Shown piece by piece: positions 15,305-26,636 of a stretch of 64,000 nucleotides of DNA; within the stretch, counting starts at the first letter, position 1; every line of letters begins with the position of its first letter. The position numbers and the translations under genes are program-made. Source of the DNA: Amoebidium appalachense (Eukaryota; Ichthyosporea). The notes under the pieces were generated by a model. That model was not told where the DNA came from. It was given only the letters and a program-made list of their open reading frames with translations, and did no database searches. The stretch spans positions 10,292,001 to 10,356,000 of the forward strand of contig CAVNZM010000005.1 in the NCBI GenBank assembly GCA_963693365.1, written 5' to 3'.

Positions 15305-15723
15305 ACACAGTGCCATATGGTTACACACAATTACGACACATGCACACACAGCGTCACCCATAGCCACACGTATGCAGCCACGCAGCGTGCCTTAGAAGCC
15401 CCGTCTCCTGAGTTCCTATCTATATTTTTCTTGCTTCTGCTTACTGCTGCAACTTTAACCCCCGGCCTTTCCCACTGCCCTTGCCTGCATAAGCAACCCT
15501 GCTCGTCTCTGATCAAGACGGGTGACCTACTCATGTTCAAGTGAAACAGTATCTGAGTTGGGTTTCGTTAACGAGGTGAATAGGTCGAAACTCGGGTACT
15601 GTGGATGACGTGGGCCCCCCTGAGGATGGGCTCTGCTTATAATGCATACTCTTTATGTATGGCTTGCATTCTGCATCGTGTTATCCGTTTGTTCTTGTGT
15701 ACTTCGTACTTTTTGACGCATTC

Positions 15724-15773
<50 letters not shown>

Positions 15774-15989
15774 ACGCACCCGCGTGCAAACAGAAATACA
15801 CACACACACACACACCACCTGACGGCACTTACACCCGTACGACCCTGGAACACACACGCATGCAAACGTTTGGCAAATTCAAAATGTCTCATCTACACAC
15901 ACAAACGCACGCACACACTAGATCCCCCCCCCCCCCCCCCCCCCCCTCTTCCCCCCCTCCCCCCCCCCCTCTCTCTAGATCTGTCTCAG

Positions 15990-16066
<77 letters not shown>

Positions 16067-17143
16067 GATCTTCTCTCTCTCTCAGAGTCTCTCTCTCTCT
16101 CACTCTCTCTCTCCCCCCCCCCCCCCCACACTCCCTCTCCCTCCCTCCCCCCCCACCTTGCTCTAGGCTTCTTCCCTTCTCTCTTTTTTCTCTCTCTGCC
16201 TCCCTCCCCCCCCTCCCCGCTCACGTGGCACCCGGTGTGACTCACCACCGTGGCACCACCCGGCGGCCGGGGGCCCGGGGTTCGCGAAAATGCCCGCCAA
16301 AAGATGATGGTTTGCCAATCAAACGCTCAGTTTGTGCAGCAATTTGCGGTGCTGACGTCATTGCCCATTACGTGCTTGTAGACGCATTTGATTGGCTTTC
16401 TGGGCTGATCGGGAATTCGGGACTTTGGATGCATGTGACAAACATACATTGTGCTTTGCTGGACCTGTTATTCTTTCTGTGTACATTTTTGAGACAGTAA
16501 AACGCTTTTATATTAAAATTTATGACTGTTTGGTTGATGTATGCGGTAGTTATGTAATACGCACATGCACACCATTCGCCTACAAGGTGCCCGCATTCAT
16601 CCAGCTTATGACGGATGCTTTGATGGCAACAGAGGATTGGCTTACAATCATGTAAATAGAATGCCAAGTGGCTCAGTTGGCCAATTTGACAGCGCCTATG
16701 AAATGCCAGATCCTTCCATCAACACTTCAGTTTATGAGGTGTCGTGCGCAGAAGACATGAAACGGAAAACTCGTTGTTTTTTCCTTGTCACTAAGAGATA
16801 ATTTGGCATAAGCCGGAGTCTTTTTCCTCTTTAAAGTTAGGCAGTGAAGACGGTACCTAAAAGTTTGTTTTCCTAGAAGTATTACATCTAGTTTTGGCAG
16901 TCTTATTCTAAGTAATCCAGAGACAGTTACTGTCGCTTCTGTACTTTCTTTGCGGTTTAAATCGATAGTACTCTTTTGCCCAGAAGCAAACGTTTTGCAA
17001 AAATTGTTGACAAACGTCATTTTTAGTGTGTGTAGGAGGTTTTTACAGAGTCCACACACCACCACTTGAACAGATATACCGGTACCTACCTGAGTTTAAT
17101 TCCAAAAACACACGTTTTCTGGAGACCTTGCGTCCACAGCAAC
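14564..17143. other. spacer with repeats and a cyclic-AMP-response-like site
   Basis: Between the unknown gene and the RING gene. It holds (CT)n at about 15213-15297 and 15995-16065, a long dispersed-element copy at 15420-15735, and poly-C at about 15726-15759. A GC-rich patch at 16225-16300 precedes a perfect TGACGTCA at 16353-16360. NGATTGG/CCAATCN motifs occur near 16315, 16386 and 16632. An open frame of about 70 codons ends at 15009; it has no recognisable content and was not called. Confidence 0.5.
15420..15735 (+). repeat. dispersed poly-C-tailed element, longest copy in the left flank
   Basis: The 5' part (CTTGCTTCTGCTTACTGCTG ... GATCAAGACGGGTGACC) matches 58206-58330. The 3' part from TTTCGTTAACGAGG matches 8255-8425. 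The end is ATTCAAC followed by more than 30 C and then (CA)n. Together with 58206-58530 it defines the longest version of the family, roughly 310 bp. Confidence 0.85.
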
Positions 17144-17905
17144 ATGAAAAAAATGGACAGCACACAACTCTTCCCCCCACGTTTCCACATCGTATTGGAG
17201 CCCCACCCACCCAGTGGCGCACCTCCAGCAAATTCACACGGCAATCCCGTGAATGGGTCAGCCACGCCTCCCTCTGCAAGCGATCAGGAACGCGAGGTTT
17301 TTCTCGTTCTGATGTCGCTTGCATACAAGGGGCTCGTTTTCGATATTCCAGTGCAGGTAGACAGAGACACCTTGGATGAAGCAATAAGGAGGAAAATGGC
17401 ACCTCCCCCTGCTGCGGAAGAAGCGATTGGCCGTTTGGACACACACGTGTTAGGATTGGATGGAAATCAAGAAATTGACGTGACGATTTTGGGGACGGTT
17501 TGTGTAGTGTGTCAATGCAACATGGATGAAGGGGAGGAGGTGATTGTAATGCCGTGCAGTCATGCGTTTCATTCTGAATGTGTTGTACCCTGGCTGAAGA
17601 GACATAATGTGTGCCCGGTGTGCAGAGACGGGATTCGATGTGACAGAAGTGTAGGGGGAAAGGAGGGTTGGGGCGCGATTCGCGGTTTGGGAGACGAACC
17701 GGAAACACCCGTTGAATTGACGGACGAAGATGTGAGCCGGCTTACAGAGAGAATGTCGGTGAACCATGTTAAGAGTATGATTTCTGCATCGGGGGGAAAG
17801 TATGATGATTGTATTGAAAGGAGCGATTTGGTTATGAGGTTGTTGGAGCTGTTGAGCAAAAGGCGGGCGACCAATGAGGAACTTAGACGCAGGATTGGAC
17901 GTTAA
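17144..17905 (+). CDS. RING-H2 finger protein, probable E3 ubiquitin ligase
   Basis: Single open frame of 253 residues. A classical C3H2C3 RING-H2 finger is present with C120, C123, C138, H140, H143, C146, C157 and C160 at the expected spacing (core CSHAFHSECVVPWL). This fold recruits an E2 enzyme for ubiquitin transfer. Residues 203-237 (leucine-rich, ending ERSDLVMRLLEL) resemble the small SAP-like helical domain found in some RING proteins. The N-terminus is Pro/Ser-rich and no membrane segment is seen. The first ATG in frame is at 17144, with a second at 17153. The frame is open upstream without an ATG, so an additional 5' exon is possible. AATAAA lies at 17978-17983, 72 bases after the stop. 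Substrate unknown. Confidence 0.85.
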   Translation: MKKMDSTQLFPPRFHIVLEPHPPSGAPPANSHGNPVNGSATPPSASDQEREVFLVLMSLAYKGLVFDIPVQVDRDTLDEAIRRKMAPPPAAEEAIGRLDTHVLGLDGNQEIDVTILGTVCVVCQCNMDEGEEVIVMPCSHAFHSECVVPWLKRHNVCPVCRDGIRCDRSVGGKEGWGAIRGLGDEPETPVELTDEDVSRLTERMSVNHVKSMISASGGKYDDCIERSDLVMRLLELLSKRRATNEELRRRIGR

Positions 17906-18200
17906 TGATTGGCGGGTATTATTTAAAGAACTTGGTGCTTCTGTGTAGTTCCTTTTTTTTTTTTTTTTTGTCTGTTGAATAAAGTGCAGATGAACGAAGG
18001 CAATGATAATTATGACATCATAGTGAAGTTAGTGCGCGCCAAGCTTAGTAAGTATGAAGTGTTACTTTTTGATGATTCAGAATGAGAACGAATAAAACTT
18101 TTCAAGTAAATAAACGAATACACGTTTGGTGTGAACCGTATGATGGAGTGACTGGGTACGCACCCACTTACGACGGTACAGGACAAGACATTTATCCCCG

Positions 18201-18245
<45 letters not shown>

Positions 18246-18669
18246 AAAAAAAAAAAAAAGGAGGAAAAAAAAAAAAAAAGAAAAAAAGAAAAAAGAGAAA
18301 GAAAAGAGAAAAAAAAAGAAAAGAAAAGAAACGACTCTGAAAGAAAAAAAAAAAAAAAGGGCAAGAAACTTTGGGAAAAAAACATGACCCAGCTAACATA
18401 TCATGGTGTCATTGTGGAGGCATGGTGCCGCATGGGTCATACGTGGCTGGTATCATTTGAGATCCCATTGGTGCTACAGCCACCATGTTTACACAGGTGT
18501 GCTGCACACCACACCTTTCAACGCTTACCTCACTATACCCTGCAGGCGCCATCGCCGTAGTTGATGTTTTTATCACAACTAGCCAGACAACAGGCTGCTT
18601 TTAAATTTGCTTTTTGCTCTTGGAAATTCCATGTGATTACACTTGTGTCCCAACCCAATTATCCTACCC

Positions 18670-18700
<31 letters not shown>

Positions 18701-19046
18701 AATAACTCGCAGCTGTTCAATATTCGAGCTAAAGTTATTAACATGTTGGTTTCTGTGTTAATCTGTCCTCAGGGTGCGAGTTCGTGTGTATCACACGGTC
18801 TCTCTTTGCATGTCACGCTGATATTTAGCTGGGTGCTCCCCAGTACATTTCTAATGAATATGACTACAGTTCTGGAACACACGTAGGGCCCCCTTTCGTA
18901 AAAACGGTTTTTTGAATGTCCTTATATGGCTAATCTGCCCTACGCTAGCGGGTTCTGTACATAATTAGCTCGTCGAATGTATTATAATTACAGACCCCCC
19001 CCCCCCCCCCCCCCCCCTCCCCCCCTCCCCCCCTGCAAGAACGCCA

Positions 19047-19088
<42 letters not shown>

Positions 19089-19123
19089 TGGTCCGACTCT
19101 TTGTCTCTCTCTCTCTCTCTCTC

Positions 19124-19157
<34 letters not shown>

Positions 19158-19215
19158 TCTCCCCCCCCCCCCCCCCTAGGCTTGCTCTCTGTCTCTCTCT
19201 CGTTCTCTCTCTCTC

Positions 19216-19269
<54 letters not shown>

Positions 19270-19272
19270 CCC

Positions 19273-19303
<31 letters not shown>

Positions 19304-19367
19304 CCCCCTTCCCCTCCCCCCTCTCTCTCTCCCTCTCTCTTCTTCTCACTCTTCACACACACTATCT

Positions 19368-19429
<62 letters not shown>

Positions 19430-19600
19430 ATCTTTCTCATTCTCTCCCTCACCCCCCCCCCCCCCCCTCTCCCTCTCCCTTCCCCCTCTCCCCCCCCCCC
19501 CCCCCCACACACACTTATCTGGCTCTCTCTCTCTCTCTCTCCTCTCTCCTCTCTCTTCCTCTCCTGGCCCCCTCCCCCCGCGCCTCTCTCTAGATAGATA

Positions 19601-19657
<57 letters not shown>

Positions 19658-19675
19658 TCCCGTTCTCCCTCTCTC

Positions 19676-19706
<31 letters not shown>

Positions 19707-19713
19707 ACTACAA
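17906..19713. other. spacer of poly-C, poly-A-rich and (CT)n/(TA)n repeats
   Basis: C-run followed by an A-rich tract at 18198-18360 and 18667-18700. (CT)n and poly-C alternate at 18995-19380, with (TA)n at 19386-19425 and further (CT)n to 19706. A 58-codon ATG frame at 18384-18560 has no recognisable content. No exon could be supported. Confidence 0.6.
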
Positions 19714-19784
19714 TAAGGGGCGCGGCACCCCGTGAATGGTGACGTCACAAGTGACGTCACATTCACGCGGTCCCGCACCCCTTA
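19714..19784. other. 71-bp imperfect palindrome with two TGACGTCA sites
   Basis: The left arm (AAGGGGCGCGGCACCCCGTG...) and the right arm (...CACGCGGTCCCGCACCCCTT) pair imperfectly around GTGACGTCACAAGTGACGTCAC. The two TGACGTCA octamers are at 19740-19747 and 19752-19759. It is followed by a GATATG-rich stretch (19786-19880) and CGTACGTGTACGCGTAC palindromes at about 19979-20006. Confidence 0.7.
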
Positions 19785-20054
19785 GGATATGGGATATGTG
19801 AATATGAGATATGTGATATCTGTGTACACATATCGCGATATGGGATATATGTGATATGGGTGGATATATGTACATGAGCACGTGCCCGCACTGTGTGTGT
19901 GTGTGTGTGTGTAAAACACGTGCAGAGCACGTGGTTTTAACTAAATGATTAATCAATTAAAGAGAGAGAGGGCGGAACACGTGTACGCGTACGTGTACGC
20001 GTACATGTGGTGCGTACACAAGTGCGGATCAAAGGAATGCGAAGGTTTGCGCAA

Positions 20055-20259
20055 GGCGTCCAATAAGAATTCGAATTCTGAATTCCATGTACAAGGCGTC
20101 CAATGGTATTACGGATGCGCAGGGCGGCCAATGATAATTCGGCTCAAAAAAGCAAATTGCCGCACAAGGCGTCCAATGAGCATTAAGGAAAGCACATTCC
20201 ATCCCCAAGGCGTCCAATGAGCGCCCGGATCGGTCTATCTGGGTCTCTTATTGGACGCC
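20055..20259. repeat. cluster of GGCGTCCAAT motifs
   Basis: GGCGTCCAAT occurs at 20055, 20095, 20168 and 20209, with GGCGGCCAAT at 20123 and the inverse ATTGGACGCC at 20250. Spacing is about 28-45 bp. One more copy lies at 22553, upstream of the first island gene. Confidence 0.8.
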
Positions 20260-20532
20260 TTAGGTACACAGGCGGCCGCCGCGACCACACACACACAAAC
20301 AAACACGTACCGACGTTGTTTTTTGCAAGATGTTTGCTTTGGAGATTTATTGCACAGGCACAGGCTTGTTATTTTGCATACCGTTCTTTATTGAGGCGTT
20401 GCCCTGGCACAGCCAGGCTTAGCCTAGTAATTATTAAGTAGATTGATACTTGAGATTTAACATCGGAGACCGCGAAGGTCTACCAAGTGGTTGTGGCAGA
20501 GCCACCCCACGGGCCAAACAGCAACGTTTAGA

Positions 20533-20572
<40 letters not shown>

Positions 20573-20583
20573 CACACACACAT

Positions 20584-20636
<53 letters not shown>

Positions 20637-20719
20637 CACACACACCCACACACACACATGCACACACACATGCACACACACATGCACACACACATGCACA
20701 CACATGCACACACACACAT

Positions 20720-20756
<37 letters not shown>

Positions 20757-21296
20757 CGCACACGTGCAGGCACACGTGTGCAATGCACCATAGTAGTCTT
20801 CAACTTGTGCTCTGTTTTTTTTCCTTGGATCTTTTTGCCGTCGGTTTTCTTTGTAGAAAAAAAACGTGAAAATAAAGGGCTCCGCCCAATGCATCCACAG
20901 ATCACAAAGTTTTTTTATTTTTTATCGTTAAAATCTTCATAGATTTTTGTTAGAGTGTTTTGGCACACACATGCACACACATGCACACACATGCACACAC
21001 ACACGCACACGTGCAGGCACACGTGTGCAATGCACCATGGTAGTCTTCAGCTTGTGCTCTGTTTTTTTTCTTGGAACTTTCGTAAAAAAACAAAAGTTTA
21101 TTTTTGCCGGCGGTTCAATTCTTTGTATAAAAGAAGAAGAAAAAAAACGTGAAAATAAAGGGCACTGCCCACTATGTATACACAAATCACAACGGTGTCT
21201 ATGTTAATGAGGCCATGGCATGCTCAAACTTTAAGGTACTTTACTAAAAAAATTAAAAATGGCAAAGTTTAGGGCACTGCCCCCCTATCCTGTGCA
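20260..21296. repeat. (CA)n block and direct duplication at the left edge of the island
   Basis: (CA)n with ATGCAC interruptions at 20535-20760. A block of about 110 bp (GTGTGCAATGCACCAT ... AACGTGAAAATAAAGGG) is present at 20774-20880 and again, expanded, at 21023-21163. The second copy also contains TGTATAAAAG. GGGCACTGCC, a motif of the 92-bp array at 40557, occurs at about 21160 and 21271. No gene is supported. Confidence 0.7.
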
Positions 21297-22397
21297 CTAG
21301 CCCATGTAGCCTTGGTTCACAGTCTTGAGGGGCGGTGCCGCTGAGGTACGGAGTAGGTTAGGCACCCGGGTCCTACCGTAGAAGTAGGGGGCACCGACCG
21401 TCATGATGTTGTTGTTGTTGTTGTAGGGGGTGTTGCTGTTGGTGCTGCTGCTGCGGAGGGGGGCAAGGTTTTCCTTCTCCTTGGGGGCAATGTCGATGAA
21501 CGTGCCGGACTTGCGCCGTGATGGTGCCTCCTTGTGGATGTTTTTCTTGATCAGCCCTGCAAACACAATCTTCTCACCTGCACCATACATACGCTCATTC
21601 GCAACCCCACGCAGCAATGCCTGCATGTCATGGAGGACATCCATGGCGACCCCTTTGAAGAGGGGCGTGGACTTCAACTTGGCTGCCTTTGCAGTGGCCA
21701 CCATGGTCTGCAGGAAGCCAGCAACAACACGAGCCAGGTGGCGGGCCACCTCTCTCTCCCTGTGGGGAGTGAGTCCTGCCTTGCACATCCCGACGATGGG
21801 CTCCCAGTTGGCCTCTATCTCCTCCAGGTACCTCTGCATGTAGTCGCCAACCAACTGAGGGTCTGTCTCTACCTTGTGCCTAGTGGATCTCTCATGCTCT
21901 GTGAACTGCGGTAGGAGGATGTCTACCACAGCAGCAGCCACCCCCTTGAGCATGAGGGCGTTGCGGCACGCGAGTGTTGCCAAAAGCGACTTGCCGTGCA
22001 GTTCAGCCAGTTCTGCAGGCTCAGAGATGGTACCACGCACCAGCATCTCAGGGAGCCATGCCCCATCAAAGTCATCTAGACCCGTGAAGCGTTTTTGGAA
22101 GTAGACTTCGCCCCCTGCATCATAGCCAGCGAAGAAGTCACCTTTCTTGGCGGAGAGGAGGAAGGACGCTGCGTTGGCGGAAACACTGGGCTGTGCTGCA
22201 TACCCCTCAGCAAGCGTGCGGTAGGATGCGTAGAAGGGTCACAGCAGAACAGTGTCAAGATCCAAATCTTTGAGATGCCAGGAGAAGGTGCGGCCAGGAG
22301 GAGGCCTGCGGGCTGGCACAGAAATGGCTGCTGCGGCGGCAGCAAGAACATCAGCATCGTCTAGATCTAGAGGGGGCAGGAAGGAGAGGTCTGCCAT
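21297..22397 (-). pseudogene. island protein of unknown function, interrupted by an in-frame TGA
   Basis: Reading from ATG at 22397 to TAG at 21297 gives one continuous frame of 366 codons, except for a TGA at codon 53 (22241-22239). The frame stays open and protein-like on both sides, so this looks like a point nonsense change, an assembly error or stop readthrough rather than two genes. An internal ATG at 22046 would give 249 residues. The product is mostly helical and Ala/Leu-rich, with an Asn-rich low-complexity run near the C-terminus. No family was recognised. GGCGTCCAAT and a TTATATTC-type TATA-like element lie upstream. Confidence 0.55.
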
Positions 22398-22682
22398 GGT
22401 TTCCAAAGTTCGCTGCTTGCAAAAAGACCAGGCTAGAGTGGCTTAGAATATAAGAAAAAGTGTTTGAAGAAGGAACGTTTGCAGGTGGCTTTTGTGCCCT
22501 CCGGTGCACACACGCTACCGTGCTCCAAAATTCGGTGACTCCTGTTGCCCTAGGCGTCCAATAGGAGCGCAGGGGAGTCGCCAATGGAATGCAAGTCAAC
22601 AAATTCTACAAAATTTGATTGGCCGCTCGCACCGCCCGCCAACGGTTTTTCCCTGCACACTTACCATAAACGGAAGGTTCCA
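22398..22682. other. spacer upstream of 22397 (-)
   Basis: Contains AGAATATAAG (TTATATTC on the minus strand) at about 22446, GGCGTCCAAT at 22553, and NGATTGG at about 22617. Read as the promoter region of the minus-strand gene; no coding signal. Confidence 0.4.
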
Positions 22683-23227
22683 TTAGAGGATGCCGCGTCC
22701 CGATACGTTTGGCGACCTGGCTGGCGGCCAGACGTAGGGCTTACCGCCGACAAGCACCTGCGCACCGCCCCCTCCGCCCCCTCTCCACTCGTAGCTGTTT
22801 CCCGTGCGTGTGCCTGCAGCATTCAAGTTATAAGGACCATATCCCAACGCATCCTGGGTGTTGTGCAGCAGGTAGTTGCCCGCATCCCTCGTGCCATTCC
22901 TCAGGGTCTTCCACGCACTGAATGCACCATTCTGCGCGCCCTGCCCTGCACGCTGCGTGCCCTGCATGGCAGCATCGCCTGTGGCACGCGCTACCCCCTT
23001 GAGGCCCTTGAACACCGTCCCCCCCGGTTCCCCCGCCTTCCCTGCAGTGTAGGTGGCAGCATCCGCAGCCTTGTTGTACATGTAGTTGCCCACCCCCCTC
23101 GCAATGTCCCCCTTGTGCTTCCATGCATAGTACCCCCCTGCCCCCAAGGCAGCACCGCCCGCCAGGGCCCCCACCCACTTGGCTACCTCTGAGGCCTTGT
23201 TTGGCCGGTTCTGCACGTAGATGACAC
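22683..23227 (-). CDS. Gly/Ala-rich island protein, N-terminus lost in assembly gap
   Basis: Minus-strand frame running out of the N gap for about 180 codons to a stop at 22683. It is rich in Gly, Ala, Asn and Tyr. It has one short hydrophobic Gly/Ala segment near the gap, weakly repeated G-x-A/Q-x-G units, and a basic C-terminus. If the 500 N are the true length, the frame also stays open on the other side up to 23813. No family was recognised; composition alone would suit a virion or membrane-interacting protein, which is speculation. Confidence 0.5.
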
Positions 23228-23727
23228 NNNNNNNNNNNNNNNNNNNNNNNNNNNNNNNNNNNNNNNNNNNNNNNNNNNNNNNNNNNNNNNNNNNNNNNNN
23301 NNNNNNNNNNNNNNNNNNNNNNNNNNNNNNNNNNNNNNNNNNNNNNNNNNNNNNNNNNNNNNNNNNNNNNNNNNNNNNNNNNNNNNNNNNNNNNNNNNNN
23401 NNNNNNNNNNNNNNNNNNNNNNNNNNNNNNNNNNNNNNNNNNNNNNNNNNNNNNNNNNNNNNNNNNNNNNNNNNNNNNNNNNNNNNNNNNNNNNNNNNNN
23501 NNNNNNNNNNNNNNNNNNNNNNNNNNNNNNNNNNNNNNNNNNNNNNNNNNNNNNNNNNNNNNNNNNNNNNNNNNNNNNNNNNNNNNNNNNNNNNNNNNNN
23601 NNNNNNNNNNNNNNNNNNNNNNNNNNNNNNNNNNNNNNNNNNNNNNNNNNNNNNNNNNNNNNNNNNNNNNNNNNNNNNNNNNNNNNNNNNNNNNNNNNNN
23701 NNNNNNNNNNNNNNNNNNNNNNNNNNN
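23228..23727. other. assembly gap (500 N)
   Basis: Exactly 500 N, the usual placeholder for a gap of unknown size, inside the minus-strand frame ending at 22683. Confidence 0.99.
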
Positions 23728-23810
23728 AAAGCAGCATGATACACAGATACTTGGTTTATTTCGTGCATGAACTTCTCCCGGAAGCACATCAAACAACTTC
23801 CAAGCCCTCC

Positions 23811-23911
23811 CATGCTAACACCATCCCATCAAACCAACCCCCATCTAGCTCATGCTAACACCATCCCATCAAACCAACCCCCATCTAGCTCATGCTAACA
23901 CCACCCCATCA
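23811..23911. repeat. 40-bp tandem repeat, 2.5 copies
   Basis: Unit beginning CATGCTAACACCATCCCATC at 23811, 23851 and 23891, then a C-run. It sits beyond the 3' end of the minus-strand gene ending at 23935. Confidence 0.95.
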
Positions 23912-23934
23912 ACCCCCCCCCCCCCCCTCAGCCC

Positions 23935-24793
23935 TCACTCAAGCTCCGCAACAACCTTCATCACCCAATCATACCCCTCCCGCAGGCGCTGCTCAATCAT
24001 CTCCATGTCCTGAACAAAATAGTGGTTGCCCTCATCCCACCAAACGGGAACCTCCACCGCCCACTCATCGATCGATGCCGCAAGAGCAGAGTCTCTCTCC
24101 TCCGCCCCCCACACATCGTCCGAGTCGATACGTTTCCCGGGAGGGTACTTCGGATCCCTCTGCACTCAACAGAAATATCTCGCACTGCCGGAGCACGTTG
24201 CCACTTGCAAGCTCCCCGGGTGTGAGTGCAAAGGGGACGAGGTTTGGACGGGGAGAACCGGGGGGGCGGGGAACGTAGGCGAACTGGCCGGGCCCCTCCC
24301 CGCCCTGGCGGCGGTGGACACGTTCGGCAATCCGATGGCGCAGCGCTTGCTTGTTGCGCTCCACAGCATCCTCCGCCGACCAAAAACCCACATACCCGCC
24401 CTTAACCGCCCGAGCCGCCTCTGCCATGTCGTGGAGCGCCTGCGCCACCGCCCGTGCTTTAGCCGCGCCCACGACGTTGCGCCCAGGCTGCTGCAGGTAC
24501 TGGCGCAGACCCGGCACGACGGACTGTGCAGCCACGGCGCACCCCCCGAACTCCGTGACCAACGGACGCACCTTGTCGCGCGCGGGCCCGACGGCGTTCT
24601 CTGCGGCGACGAGGGCAAGGATGGCGTCCTGGCAGTGGTTTAATTCCCTGCACACCTTCACATGCGAGGGGATCTGGTCGCTGTGCATGTCAGCGACACA
24701 AGCGCGGCACTTGACCATGTATTTGTCCTTGGTGTTCTTAGTGAAAAGGTGATCGGTCAGCCATTTGTAGCTGCGCTTGCCTACTTGTTCCAT
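23935..24793 (-). pseudogene. C2HC zinc-binding island protein with an apparent frame break
   Basis: ATG at 24793 opens a frame with a compact zinc-binding pattern near the N-terminus: C29, C32, H44 and C48 (C-x2-C-x11-H-x3-C). An Ala-rich helical region follows. This frame runs to 24065. A second minus-strand frame is open from about 24165 to a stop at 23935. It has no ATG start, is acidic and Trp-rich, and overlaps the end of the first by about 100 bases. The simplest reading is one gene of about 285 residues with a one-base shift in the overlap, where C and G runs occur. Programmed frameshifting or two genes cannot be excluded. No enzyme family was recognised. Confidence 0.45.
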
Positions 24794-25838
24794 GGTGTGT
24801 GTGTGTAGAAATGGGGGTGCAAAGCGAAAAATCAGTAAAAGGCGACCTAACAAGCGACTTCAAAGCCTTTGATGTTGACACTACAGAAGGTGTGTGAAAG
24901 TGACACCCTATCAGCTGTGCCGTGCCCTTAGAAGCCAATTCCCAACTGATGCTGACGAAATGATATCCAGTCACGCGTTTGATTGGGAGAATGCTTTCAG
25001 ATCCAGATCACCAAACTGCACGATTGGCTGCTGGGGATTGGATCACACCCAATTCAAGATCCAATCAGATCCTGCGAAGAGCAGGCAATGCCAGTGCTTC
25101 AAGATTTTTCAATGACAGCTGATGCCTTTTTCTCTTCTATCCCTTAGAACCAAACATAAGAATAAAATCAAACGTTTTATACCCAATTTCATATTCAAGA
25201 TAGTTTTATAAACAATTTGGTCACATTTCAAACAGAAATCACGAAGAAATAGTCCTATCAACGATTACAAACAGATTCTGAAACCTTGGTCAGGATCTTG
25301 AACGCTTTCGACCAATCAGATCGAATAGCGGGGTAGCCAACTGCGCGCTGCTTTGGCCGTTTATTGGCACACCTGGCGCTGCTTTGGAACGAAGTTGTGG
25401 TTCCGGGTTGCCTGTTCCGGGGCCTGGGGGGGGCGCCTGTGGCACACAGACCCGTGAGACCACTGTGCCTTCCGTGCCTCGCGTGCCCCTCATGCCCCCA
25501 GGCCCCGCTCCTAGGAAAAAGCAATCGGCGAACAGGGTCCACCCCCGGCACCTGTTCTCCAAGGATCCGGGAGACATGGTTGGGGATGCCATGGTGTTCT
25601 CTTGGGTTCCGGGAGACATGGGGGGGACCGGCGATGCTGTTCTCTAGCAAAATGCGGGCCAAACGTTCATGGGCACTGCCGTGTTCTCTCTGGTTTGTGG
25701 AGAAATCGGTGGACTGGGTAGGGGGGCAGGAGAACAGGGTGGTGAACGCGCAGGTGGATATGGGCCGGGTTGTTGCCGTGTGACGTAAAGGTCGATTTTG
25801 ATAGTTTGTGGTACTTTATCTGTCGGTTCAACACCGTG
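24794..25838. promoter_or_regulatory. divergent spacer with CCAAT boxes and a hairpin
   Basis: Separates the minus-strand gene starting at 24793 from the Fic gene. NGATTGG/CCAATCN motifs lie near 24979, 25021, 25049 and 25310. A GC-rich inverted repeat is at 25419-25506. An open stretch of about 70 codons ending at 25115 lacks an ATG and was not called. No clear TATA box was seen for the Fic gene. Confidence 0.4.
25419..25506. repeat. GC-rich hairpin element 1
   Basis: Arms GGGGCCTGGGGG and CCCCCAGGCCCC flank a loop containing TCCGTGCCTCGCGTGCC. The loop motif is shared with the elements at 27580 and 28601. Confidence 0.7.
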
Positions 25839-26636
25839 ATGTCTCAACTCAGCGAAGGGGCGGTTGTGCGCTGCCTCCACCTGGTGCGCACGTTTTTGGA
25901 TAACGATAAGAGCAGCGCTTTGTTCATGCAGGGATACACAACGCACCACCTAGTGTTATACATCAAGCACCTGATGGAATTGGAAATAAACGAAAAGGTC
26001 CCAGTCGAACACATTGAGAGGCTGATCTCCTGCCCCGATGAAATGTCCGAACACACGCGCTCATCGAAGAAACTGAAAAACGTCGTTATAGCAGTTCGCG
26101 AGCTGTTCCCCACACCGTGGGTTTGGAAGGGGATTGATCCAGGCACGTTTACGGTGGAGCTCGCTAGGGAGGTCCATCGCAAGGTCATGGACGGGCTGCT
26201 CGATAGCGCTGGACGGTATCGGGTGCGCTTTGCGCTTCCCGCAGGCTGCAGTCATCAGTACCTTGCACCGTTCAAGATCGAAGAGGCTCTCAAGCGCCTG
26301 TTCGAAAGGACACGCATTGAACTCCAAGGCTGCAATGACGTTCTCGGTGCCATACAGGTCACTGCCCGTTTCCTCGGGGAGTACCTCTACATCCACCCGT
26401 TCAGCAACGGCAACGGGCGCGTCGCCCGTCTGTTGGTCAGCGTGCTGCTCTCGCCCTATATTGCCGTTCCTCTCTCGTTGTACACAGACCGCAGCTCCCG
26501 CGAGCGCTACCACTCGCTGCTGCTGGCCGCGCAGAGCCAGCCGCCCCCCCACGACTACTCCGAGCTGGCGGCCTTCGTGCTGGACTGCGCAAGGGCAAAC
26601 CTGGTCTCGGTGTGCAACGCCCTGGATTTGGAATGA
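25839..26636 (+). CDS. Fic-domain protein
   Basis: 265 residues from ATG 25839; the frame is open further upstream only without ATG. Residues 186-197 read HPFSNGNGRVAR, the Fic active-site loop with catalytic His186 and the GNGRxxR anion-binding part. The usual acidic residue at loop position 5, which helps bind Mg2+, is Asn190. Fic proteins transfer AMP or other phosphate-containing groups from nucleotides to target side chains. The N-terminal 130 residues are mostly helical. No obvious (S/T)xxxE(G/N) inhibitory helix was seen. The patatin-like gene follows 31 bases downstream in the same direction, suggesting joint expression. Activity and target are unknown; the Asn substitution leaves AMPylation uncertain. 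Confidence 0.9.
   Translation: MSQLSEGAVVRCLHLVRTFLDNDKSSALFMQGYTTHHLVLYIKHLMELEINEKVPVEHIERLISCPDEMSEHTRSSKKLKNVVIAVRELFPTPWVWKGIDPGTFTVELAREVHRKVMDGLLDSAGRYRVRFALPAGCSHQYLAPFKIEEALKRLFERTRIELQGCNDVLGAIQVTARFLGEYLYIHPFSNGNGRVARLLVSVLLSPYIAVPLSLYTDRSSRERYHSLLLAAQSQPPPHDYSELAAFVLDCARANLVSVCNALDLE

Noticed and set aside
18384-18560. 58-codon ATG frame
   Set aside because: No splice context, homology or promoter; short enough to arise by chance.
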